Origin: Salinarchaeum sp. Harcht-Bsk1
Lineage (GTDB): Archaea > Halobacteriota > Halobacteria > Halobacteriales > Salinarchaeaceae
Direction of reading: 5' to 3'
DNA length: 64,000 nucleotides
Assembly: GCF_000403645.1 (NCBI RefSeq)
Contig: NC_021313.1
Span: 1,054,001-1,118,000, forward strand
Shown in pieces: positions 8,466 to 15,972 of the stretch. The notes under the pieces are model-generated. The model ran no database searches. It had not been told where the DNA came from and saw only the letters and a list, made by a program, of their open reading frames with translations. The stretch's first letter is position 1, and the number at the start of each line of letters is the position of its first letter. Both the position numbers and the translations under genes were made by a program.

Positions 8466-9674
8466 ATGGAGGAGCGCACCCGAGCCTACCTTCGCGGGCG
8501 CTTTCGCGACCACTATCGACGGGCGGAGCTGACGATGCCGCCCCTCGCGGAGCGCCGCGAGTGGGGCTACATCCCGTGGTCCTCGGGTGGGACGACGATG
8601 GTGCGTCACCAGTCGCTGCTGGAACTCGGCGCGGTCGAGAGCTTCCTCGAGCGCGAGCGGCCCCGCCACGTCTACTTCTCGGCGGGCGTCTACCACGATC
8701 CGGGCGCGAACGCGATGGAGGCGAAGGGCTGGCGGGGCTCGGACCTCGTCTTCGACCTCGACGCCGACCACCTGCCAGGAGTCGATCCAGACACCACGAG
8801 CTACGCGGACATGCTGGAAGCGTGCAAGGACGCACTGTTCAAGCTCCTCTCCTTCCTCGAGGACGACTTCGGCTTCGAGGACCTCACGATCGCTTTCTCC
8901 GGCGGACGCGGGTACCACGTACATGTCCGGGACGACGGCGTCCGGACGCTCGATCGGGAGGCGCGCCGCGAGATCGTCGACTACGTTCGCGGCGTGGACG
9001 TCACCGCCGACCGCGTCGTCGACACCGAGACCGTCGTCGGGGAGGCGGGGCGCACCTCCCCGGCGGACAAGCGCACGCTCGACACCAGCGGCGGCTGGAG
9101 CGCGCGCGTCCACCGCCGGGTCGTCGATCTCGTCGAGGAACTCGAGGCCGTGGACGAAGCAACGGCAAAGGAGCGCCTCCAGTCCTTCGAGGGGATCGGC
9201 GCGGGCCGTTCGGAGGCGATCGCCAACGCCATCGCCGAGAACGCCGGTGCCGTGCGGGCCGGCAACGTCGACGTCCACGGTTCCTTCAAGGGCCTCGTCG
9301 AGGCGCTGGTCGAGGAGACCGTCGCCGAGGAGAGCGCGCCGATCGACGAACCGGTCACCACGGACACCCACCGGCTCATCCGCCTGCCGGGGAGCCTCCA
9401 CGGCGGCAGCGGCCTCGCCGTCACGCGGATCGACCGCGAGGATCTCGCCGACTTCGACCCGATGGTCGACGCCGTCCCGGAGACGTTCCGGGGCAACGAG
9501 ATCCACGTCGAGGTGACGGACCTCTCGGGTCTCGCGCCGTTCGAGGACGACCAGCTCGGCATCGTGGAGGTCGGTGGCGACAGCTTTAGTGTGGGTCCCG
9601 GCACACAACTGCTTCCAGAGCCAGTCGCGATCTTCCTGATGACCAGGGATCGTGCGGAGAAGGAGAAAGAATGA
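8466..9674 (+). CDS. priS: DNA primase small (catalytic) subunit PriS
   Basis: Makes RNA/DNA primers at replication forks with PriL. The 402-residue protein has the archaeo-eukaryotic primase signatures: the catalytic aspartates in DLDAD (97-101) and SGGRGYHVHV (145-154). It starts MEERTRAYLRGRF. A TTTTAGG element about 30 bp upstream supports this start. The GINS gene follows 64 bp downstream, a pairing conserved in haloarchaea. Confidence 0.97.
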   Translation: MEERTRAYLRGRFRDHYRRAELTMPPLAERREWGYIPWSSGGTTMVRHQSLLELGAVESFLERERPRHVYFSAGVYHDPGANAMEAKGWRGSDLVFDLDADHLPGVDPDTTSYADMLEACKDALFKLLSFLEDDFGFEDLTIAFSGGRGYHVHVRDDGVRTLDREARREIVDYVRGVDVTADRVVDTETVVGEAGRTSPADKRTLDTSGGWSARVHRRVVDLVEELEAVDEATAKERLQSFEGIGAGRSEAIANAIAENAGAVRAGNVDVHGSFKGLVEALVEETVAEESAPIDEPVTTDTHRLIRLPGSLHGGSGLAVTRIDREDLADFDPMVDAVPETFRGNEIHVEVTDLSGLAPFEDDQLGIVEVGGDSFSVGPGTQLLPEPVAIFLMTRDRAEKEKE

Positions 9675-9738
9675 TCCGGAACGTGCGATGCCGGTGCTCG
9701 CCGCTGCCGAGCGACCCGCCCGTGCGGAGGTGTCCACC

Positions 9739-10683
9739 GTGAATCTCGACGAGCTACGCGCCGTCCAGGATCGCGAGCGAGAGAAGGACAGTCTCCAGCA
9801 CCTGCGGGACTCGTTCTACTCCGAAGTCGGTCAGTACATCGGCGACCTGCGCGCCGAACGGGAACGCCAGGCCGACCGCGCGGAGGATCCCTTCGCCGAC
9901 GCGGAGGTCCGCCAGCTCACCGACGAGATCGAGACCGCCGAGGAGGTCGCCGAGTCGATCTACGAGCGCCGGATGGGGAAGGTCGTCAAGACCGCGAGCC
10001 TCGCCGCCGCGGGCTACCGCGCGGAGACGGAGGGCCTGACCGCGGAGGAATCGGAGCTGTTCGACGACCTCGTCGACCGGATCGAGGCCAACCAGTCCAC
10101 CGTCCTCGACGTCCTCGCCGGGGACGACGCCGTCGAGCCGCCGGGCGACGCCGAGGCGGCTCTCGATGCGGCCGACGGCGGTGCAAACGGTGCGGACGCC
10201 CCGCCCGCGCCGCCGAGTCCGCCCTCCGGTGACGGGAGCGACGGTGCTACAGCCGCTGACGGCGCAGACGGCGACGGAACCGCCGACGGCGACGACGGGG
10301 ACCGTCCCGCCGCGGAGGCGCTCGCAGCGACCGCACCGGACGATGGAAACGGCGGCGCGGGTAGCGCCAGCAGTGGGGGATCGGCGAGCAGCAGCGGGGG
10401 ATCGGCGGGCAGCAGCGGCGGATCGGCGGTGAGCAGTGGGGGAAGCGCGGCGGCCGAGGGAGCCGGCGACGCGAGCGGCGACGGCGACGGCGCCCTTACG
10501 ACCGACGCCGCAGCGGCGATGGGCGATCCGGATCGCGTCACGGTGCGGATCACCGCGGAGGTCGGCGAGATCGTCGGCATCGACGGCACGGCCTACGACC
10601 TCCACGCCGACGACGTCGTCACGTTGCCCGAGGAGAACGCGATGCCGCTGGTCGAGAAGGACGCCGCGACGAAGGTGGAGTAG
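9739..10683 (+). CDS. GINS complex protein (Gins51-type) of the replicative helicase
   Basis: Archaeal GINS subunit of the CMG-like helicase. The GTG start at 9739 gives VNLDELRAVQDRER, matching the conserved N-terminus; an ATG 51 bp earlier is in frame but not family-like. Residues 1-130 form the helical A domain. A long Ala/Gly/Ser/Asp linker (about 135-265) includes a run of GSA-SSGG heptads at 10370-10445. The last 45 residues (VRITAEVGEIVGIDGTAYDL) form the small B domain. The linker length and repeat are unusual; the 314-residue product is otherwise typical. Confidence 0.88.
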   Translation: MNLDELRAVQDREREKDSLQHLRDSFYSEVGQYIGDLRAERERQADRAEDPFADAEVRQLTDEIETAEEVAESIYERRMGKVVKTASLAAAGYRAETEGLTAEESELFDDLVDRIEANQSTVLDVLAGDDAVEPPGDAEAALDAADGGANGADAPPAPPSPPSGDGSDGATAADGADGDGTADGDDGDRPAAEALAATAPDDGNGGAGSASSGGSASSSGGSAGSSGGSAVSSGGSAAAEGAGDASGDGDGALTTDAAAAMGDPDRVTVRITAEVGEIVGIDGTAYDLHADDVVTLPEENAMPLVEKDAATKVE

Positions 10684-10811
10684 GCGACCGACCAGGCCAT
10701 CGGTCCGGTGCCAGAGGAGCCACTCACACGTCCCGGCTACAGCACCGACGACGGGGCTAATCGCAGCATAACAATAGCCGGTTCCCGACCATCCCGGGAC
10801 GAGATCACCCG

Positions 10812-10877
10812 ATGCGTGCAATCACCACGAGCGCAGTCACTACCGTCGCCGCCAGTGGGGGAGGATCGTCCCGATGA
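10812..10877 (+). CDS. Possible 21-residue leader peptide before the AP-superfamily gene
   Basis: ATG 10812 opens MRAITTSAVTTVAASGGGSSR, ending at TGA 10875-10877, which overlaps the next gene's start as ATGA. A TATA-like CATAACAATA (10767-10776) lies about 41 bp upstream. Either a coupled leader ORF or chance. Confidence 0.28.
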   Translation: MRAITTSAVTTVAASGGGSSR

Positions 10878-12505
10878 CAGCGGACGCGGAGCGGGCCGAC
10901 CTGACCGGCGGTGACGACGGAGCGGGCGGTGCCGAGCGGGCCTTCGTGCTCGGACTGGACGGCGTTCCCTGGGACCTCCTCAGCGAGTGGGCGGCCGACG
11001 GCGACCTGCCGAACGTCGCCCGGTTGATCGAGGAGGGCGCCGCCGGGCCGCTGGAGAGCACGACGCCCGCGACGACGCCGCTTGCCTGGCCCTCGATCGC
11101 GACAGGTGTCGGCCCGGACAAACACGGCATCTACGGCTGGCGCGACCTCTCCCCGTCCTATAGCCACCGGATGTACACCGCCAACGACGTCGCCGGACCC
11201 TTCCTCTGGGACGTGCTCTCGCCGGCGGTCGTCGGCAACGTCCCGATGACCTATCCGGCGAGATCGATCGACGGCGCGATGGTCGCGGGGTTGATGACGC
11301 CCGATCTCGAGGACGAGGGGTTCACCGCGCCGGACTCGCTGGCGGCGGAGATCCGATCCGAGATCCCCGACTACGAGATCGGGCTGTACTGGGAGGACTA
11401 CGAGGGCGACACGCCGGAGTTCCGGGCCGACCTCCAGTCCCTCGTCGAGAACAGGCGACGGCTCATGCACCACCTGTTGGAGCGGGAGCCCTGGCGGCTG
11501 TTCTTCTTCGTCTACACTGCGCCGGACCGTCTCCAGCACCTCGTCTGGGACGAGGCCGTGCTCCTCGAACACTATCGCTACCTCGACGAGATCGTCGGAG
11601 AGGCGATCGCCGCCGCCGAGGCGAACGACGCGACGCTCTACGTCGTCTCCGACCACGGCTTCGGCCCCGTCGAGACCACCGTCGCGCCGAACCGGGCGCT
11701 CGCGGACGCCGGCTTCCTCACCGGACGCGAGGGCTCCGGTGGGCGTGGTGCCCTTGAGCGGTTCGGGGTAACCCGCGAGCGAGTGCTCGGCGCGCTCGAT
11801 CGGGTCGGCGTCGACCAGCAGACGCTCCTCTCCCACCTGCCTCGGTCGGTGGTCGACTCCGTCGCGGAGCGCATCCCGGGGAACAACGTGCTCTACGACG
11901 TCGACTTCGAGCAGACCCAGGCGTTCGCTCACGGCCCGGGCAACGTCTACATCAACGACACCGAGCGCTTCGAGTCCGGCGTCGTCGCTCCGGCCGACGT
12001 CCCCGACGTCAGAGCCGCCGTCGCCGACGTGCTCAGTGGTATCACCGATCCGGCGACCGGAGAGCCAGTCCTCGAGGTGCTCGACGGCGACGGGGCGTTC
12101 CCGGCCGACGACGCCTCGCCCGACATCGCGATCGAGGGGCGGGACGGCTACGAGGTCGTCAACAGCTGGCAGGACACCGACGTCCTCTCGGAGGCGGGAC
12201 GCATGGCCGCCGGCCACCGCATGGACGGGATCGTGCTCGCCTGGGGTCCCTCGATCCGGGCCGGCGCGACGCCGGAGGACGCGAGCGTCTACGACCTCGC
12301 GCCGACGCTCCTCCACGACCTCGGTGAACCGGTGCCTGATCGGGTCGACGGCCGCGTGCTCACCGAACTGTTCGAGCCGGGCAGCGAGCCGGCGACGGCC
12401 CCGGTGGAGACGGCGGCGTACGCAGCCGACGGCACCGAGGCGTCGGTCGCGGAGGACATGGGCGCCGTCGAGGATCGCCTGAAGGGGCTGGGCTACATGG
12501 AGTAA
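10874..12505 (+). CDS. Alkaline phosphatase superfamily protein (type I phosphodiesterase/nucleotide pyrophosphatase-like)
   Basis: A 543-residue cytoplasmic metallo-hydrolase of the AP superfamily. The first metal-binding aspartate is in FVLGLDGVPWDLL, a nucleophile Thr/Ser region follows (STTPATTPLAWPSIATG), and the second metal site is VVSDHGFGPVET. A C-terminal AGHRMDGIVLAWGP also carries a conserved His. There is no signal peptide. Such genes often sit in haloarchaeal surface-glycan clusters, which fits the downstream flippase. The true substrate (phosphodiester, phosphoglycan or sulfate) cannot be told. Confidence 0.8.
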   Translation: MTADAERADLTGGDDGAGGAERAFVLGLDGVPWDLLSEWAADGDLPNVARLIEEGAAGPLESTTPATTPLAWPSIATGVGPDKHGIYGWRDLSPSYSHRMYTANDVAGPFLWDVLSPAVVGNVPMTYPARSIDGAMVAGLMTPDLEDEGFTAPDSLAAEIRSEIPDYEIGLYWEDYEGDTPEFRADLQSLVENRRRLMHHLLEREPWRLFFFVYTAPDRLQHLVWDEAVLLEHYRYLDEIVGEAIAAAEANDATLYVVSDHGFGPVETTVAPNRALADAGFLTGREGSGGRGALERFGVTRERVLGALDRVGVDQQTLLSHLPRSVVDSVAERIPGNNVLYDVDFEQTQAFAHGPGNVYINDTERFESGVVAPADVPDVRAAVADVLSGITDPATGEPVLEVLDGDGAFPADDASPDIAIEGRDGYEVVNSWQDTDVLSEAGRMAAGHRMDGIVLAWGPSIRAGATPEDASVYDLAPTLLHDLGEPVPDRVDGRVLTELFEPGSEPATAPVETAAYAADGTEASVAEDMGAVEDRLKGLGYME

Positions 12506-12564
12506 TTGGCAGGGGCTGCCGGAGCGACGGCGCGGAATGGGCCCAGCGCGACGAACTGGAAAAA

Positions 12565-12634
12565 CGGGCTGAAAACCGAACTGCAAACCGGGCTGAAAAC
12601 CGAACTGCAAACCAGGCTGAAAACTGAACGAACT
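12565..12634. repeat. 24-bp intergenic tandem repeat (about 3 copies)
   Basis: Two identical 24-bp units (12565-12588 and 12589-12612, starting CGGGCTGAAAACCGAACTGC) are followed by a diverged third (12613-12634). They lie between the convergent ends of the AP-superfamily and surface-protein genes. The core CGGGCTGAAA...CTGCA recurs in the 57388-57456 repeats. Confidence 0.9.
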
Positions 12635-12665
12635 GGAGCAACGACTGAAACCGCGGCGAGGGCGG

Positions 12666-14130
12666 TCAGCCGAGCGTGGCCGGATCGACCGTCTCGCCGT
12701 TGACCGTGAGCGTCACGTCGCCGTCGGCCTCGAAGCTGACGAGGTCGCCGGCGAACTCGTAGGAGTCGCTGCCGCCGGCGAGTGCGCCGCTCGCGGTCGT
12801 GCCGGAGGCGCTGTCCTCGCTGTTGGCCTGCTCGCCGGTCTCGACCGCCTCGGTGACGGTGAACGAGTAGTCGACGACGTTCGCGAAGGTGCCGCCGGAG
12901 ACGACCAGCGTCTCGGTGAGTTCGGGCGGCTCATCGGTCGACGTCTGCTCGGTGGAATCGCTGTAGTTCGCCGGATCGACCGTCTCGCCGTCGACGGTCA
13001 GCGTGACGTCGCCGGTCGCGTCGAAGCTCACCAGCTCGCCGGCGAACGCGTAGTCGTCGGTGCCGCCGGCGACCACGCCGCTCGCGCTCGTGCCGGAAGC
13101 GGAGTCCTCGCTGTTGGCGTTCGAGCCCTCTTCGACGACCTCAGTTACCGTCAGCGAGTAGTCGATCTTGTTCGAGGGGCTGCCGCCGGAGACGGCGAGT
13201 GATCGCGTCGGCTCCGGTGGTTCCTCGGTGGTGTCGTCGGTCCCGTCGTCGGTTCCGCTGGAGCCGTCGTCGCCGAGCTGTGCCGGATCGACCGCCTCGC
13301 CGTTGATCGTGACCGCCACGTCGCCGGTGGCCTCGAAGGACGTGACGGTGCTCGCGAAGACGTAGTCGTCGGTACCGCCGGCGAGGACGCCGTCGGCGGT
13401 CGTCCCGGAGACGGTGTCCTCGCTGTTAGCATCCTCACCCTTCTCGACGACCTCGTCCACGGCGAAGGCGTAGCTATCGGGATCCGACGGGCTGCCGCCC
13501 GAGAGCGCAATGGTCTCCGTGGGCTCGGACGTCGGCTCGCTCGTCGAGCCGTCCGTGCTGTCGCCGAGCGTCTCGGGATCGACGGTCTCGCCGTCCACGA
13601 GGACGCCGACCACGCCGTCCGCCTGGAAGCTCGTGATCTCGCCAGCGAACGAGTAGCTGTCGCTGCCGCCGGCCAGGACTCCGGACGCGTCCGTGCCCGA
13701 CACCTCGTCCTCGCTATTGGCGAGGTCGCCGAGCGCGACCGCTTCGCTGACGGAAAAGGAGTACTCGACGACGTCGGACGGCATCCCACCGGAGACGGTG
13801 ATCGATCGTGAGAGCGTCTGCGAGTCGGTGGTCTCGTCGCCGGAGCCGTCCGTCGAGTCGTCGTCGAGGTAGTCGCCGTCGCTCGCGAGCGTCGCGGGAT
13901 CGACGGTCGACCCGTCGATCAGGACGGACACCGTGCCCGACGCGGAGAAGTCGGCGATCTCTCCAGTGTAGGTGAAGCTATCAGTGCCGCCAGCGAGGAC
14001 GCCGGCCGCCGTCGTACCGGAGACGGAGTCCTCGTCGTTCGCCTGGCTGCCGAGTTCGACGGTCTCGGTGACCTCGAACGTGTACGTCACCGCGTTCGTG
14101 GGGCTGCCGCCGGCGATCTCGATGACGTTA
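12666..14130 (-). repeat. Five-fold coding repeat of the surface protein
   Basis: Approximate unit spans on the minus strand are 13893-14127, 13563-13813, 13272-13516, 12960-13205 and 12666-12915. Each unit ends in GETVDP or GSTVDP/GEAVDP. The two C-terminal units are most alike at DNA level, pointing to the most recent duplication there. Confidence 0.85.
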
Positions 14131-15377
14131 CCGGCCGAGCCCCCAGACCCATTTCCCGAATCACCAGACGTGGAGTCGTCCGATCCCGAGGCAGTTCCTC
14201 CGCTGGCCGCCACCTCGGCGGAGTCGGGAACGCCCGACGGAAGGGACAGATCGGGGGCGGACCCGACGTTCGACTGATTGACGTTGCCGCCGACCGTGCC
14301 ACGGACCTCGGAGTCGACGAGGTCGATCGGCGCCTCACCGGCCCAGACGGACGTGGCCTGACACGGACCGTCGTAGTCCCAGGGCGCGTCGCACGTGTTC
14401 TCCTCACGAACGTCGATGTCGCAGTTCTCGACGCGCGTCGTCGAGCCGCTGTAGCTCGTCCAGATTCCTCGAGCGGTCATCGCCTGGTCGAGCCCACCGA
14501 AGGTGCGCGGGATGTAGACGGCCTCGTTCGTGTTCGTGATCGTACAGTTGCGGATCGTGACGTTCCCTGCGGGGCGGATGTGGGCCGTGCCCGCGGAGTT
14601 GGCGAAGTACGAATCCTCGATCGTCATCGTCCCACCAGTGCGCTCCCGGCCGAAGCCGGAGACGTAGAATGCAGTCGTCGAGAAGCCGCCGCAGTTGAAG
14701 TTCCGTACGTCGATGTGGCCGTCGTGGTTCGTCGCCGTGATGAGGGCGGACTTGTCGACGCCGGGCTCGATCCCGTCGCCGAGATAGACGTTCTCGATGA
14801 GGCCGCTCCCACCGGAACTGGCGTCGACCGTGAACACGGAGTTGTAGCCGCCCTCGTAGGACGGATCGTCCCCGCCAGGGCTGTCGTCCCCGATGTCGAT
14901 GGCGCCGCGGATGCCCACGTTGCGGATCACCCAGCCGTCACCGTCGGCGCCGATGTGGACGTCGGCGCCGTCGGCAGTCACGTCGATCAGGACGTTCTCG
15001 AGCGTGTCGCCACTGCCGAGATTCGCGGTGTAGGAACCGCCTGCATCGACGGTAATCGTTTCGTACTCCGCCGCCGCGCCCGAGCCAGTCAGCGCGCCGA
15101 GTCCGGCCGCTGCCGCTGCGGCGCCACCCAGGACGCGCATGTAGTCGCGGCGGTCGACGAGCGTCGACCCAGCAGCGGGGTCTGCCGACGGGTCGTCGTT
15201 GGCCACGTCGCTGGTGCCCCTCTCCGCAGGATCGGCCGTGCCGTCGTTCGGATCGGTCGTTCCGTCAGTAACGAGGTCGATACGCCGAGTATCCTCGGCC
15301 TTCTCCTCGTCCGCGCCGCCGCTATCTGCAGTAGGTTCGTGTGTGTCCCCACCATCCGGATCTGGCGTGTGTGCCAT
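12666..15377 (-). CDS. Tat-exported surface protein: right-handed beta-helix plus five C-terminal repeats
   Basis: A 903-residue exported protein. A long acidic N-region precedes the twin-arginine motif DRRDYMRVLGG (75-85) and an Ala-rich h-region ending GSGAAA. Residues about 105-400 look like a parallel beta-helix (WVIRNVGIRGAID, VTIRNCTITNTNEAVYI). From about residue 420 to the end, five repeats of 80-95 residues each read SGGSPS...Y.F.V.E.VE.G..AN.ED..SG...GV.AGG.D.Y.FAG...F.A.G.V.V...G..VDP, joined by Ser/Thr/Asp/Glu/Pro linkers. No membrane anchor or sortase-like tail is visible. The start agrees with a TATA box 25 bp upstream. Confidence 0.85.
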   Translation of the reverse strand: MAHTPDPDGGDTHEPTADSGGADEEKAEDTRRIDLVTDGTTDPNDGTADPAERGTSDVANDDPSADPAAGSTLVDRRDYMRVLGGAAAAAAGLGALTGSGAAAEYETITVDAGGSYTANLGSGDTLENVLIDVTADGADVHIGADGDGWVIRNVGIRGAIDIGDDSPGGDDPSYEGGYNSVFTVDASSGGSGLIENVYLGDGIEPGVDKSALITATNHDGHIDVRNFNCGGFSTTAFYVSGFGRERTGGTMTIEDSYFANSAGTAHIRPAGNVTIRNCTITNTNEAVYIPRTFGGLDQAMTARGIWTSYSGSTTRVENCDIDVREENTCDAPWDYDGPCQATSVWAGEAPIDLVDSEVRGTVGGNVNQSNVGSAPDLSLPSGVPDSAEVAASGGTASGSDDSTSGDSGNGSGGSAGNVIEIAGGSPTNAVTYTFEVTETVELGSQANDEDSVSGTTAAGVLAGGTDSFTYTGEIADFSASGTVSVLIDGSTVDPATLASDGDYLDDDSTDGSGDETTDSQTLSRSITVSGGMPSDVVEYSFSVSEAVALGDLANSEDEVSGTDASGVLAGGSDSYSFAGEITSFQADGVVGVLVDGETVDPETLGDSTDGSTSEPTSEPTETIALSGGSPSDPDSYAFAVDEVVEKGEDANSEDTVSGTTADGVLAGGTDDYVFASTVTSFEATGDVAVTINGEAVDPAQLGDDGSSGTDDGTDDTTEEPPEPTRSLAVSGGSPSNKIDYSLTVTEVVEEGSNANSEDSASGTSASGVVAGGTDDYAFAGELVSFDATGDVTLTVDGETVDPANYSDSTEQTSTDEPPELTETLVVSGGTFANVVDYSFTVTEAVETGEQANSEDSASGTTASGALAGGSDSYEFAGDLVSFEADGDVTLTVNGETVDPATLG

Positions 15378-15398
15378 GGCCGGGTAGGACGGAGTTAG

Positions 15399-15406
15399 TA
15401 TAATAA
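15399..15406 (-). promoter_or_regulatory. TATA box of the five-repeat surface protein
   Basis: TTATTATA on the minus strand, centred about 25 bp before the ATG at 15377, indicates a leaderless transcript and supports that start over a codon further upstream. Confidence 0.65.
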
Positions 15407-15936
15407 CCGTTCTGACCACCTCGGGCGCTCTACGCCGCCTTACGGGCCGTTTGAAGCCTCGTACGTACCACTCGGTGACCAGCTATCCACCTGCCGGGCA
15501 TACTTGGCAGTAAGAGCGAGTTAATTCCGCGATTTCCTGCGGCAACGGAACCGCGATGACCCGTCGGTTCGGGGCTGGGGCTGCCCTCCCAGTAAGCCCT
15601 ACATTCGAACCAGCAGCACCAGTGCCACGCGCCCAGAGCCGTCGAGATCGATAGTAGGACGATACTACGGCGATAGCAGGACGGCCCACGACGGGGATGG
15701 GAGCCACTGACCGCAGTTCTGACGAACCGGGCGTTAGCGGCGTGTGGTTTCGGTGGTGCGTCTGCGCTTCCTGGAGACGTGCGTGTAGGACGGGCGTACC
15801 CCCTGTGGTGGGGTGTATGCCGGAGGTACGACGAGCGTATTAGGGGAGAGACGCCATCCAGATCCCGGCATGCCCCACGATTCGCCGGGGCGTCGTCGCC
15901 CGGTACGATTTGCCTGTCGTGGGGATACGCGCGGGG
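15407..15936. other. Non-coding divergent intergenic region
   Basis: No convincing gene is visible between the divergent surface-protein and asparagine-synthase-like genes. It holds an imperfect inverted repeat (GATAGTAGGACGATACTAC at about 15651-15669) and a GCCCCACG...CGGGGC palindrome near 15873. A TTACAAA element at 15937-15943 lies about 32 bp before the ATG at 15973. Confidence 0.5.
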
Positions 15937-15972
15937 TTACAAAGGAGATACTCTGCTTGAAGGCAGGTACCG

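Noticed and set aside
10805-12610. 601-codon open frame on the minus strand opposite the AP-superfamily gene
   Set aside because: It is antisense to a clear AP-superfamily protein, has Arg/Val/Asp-rich composition typical of GC-rich shadow frames and no domain.
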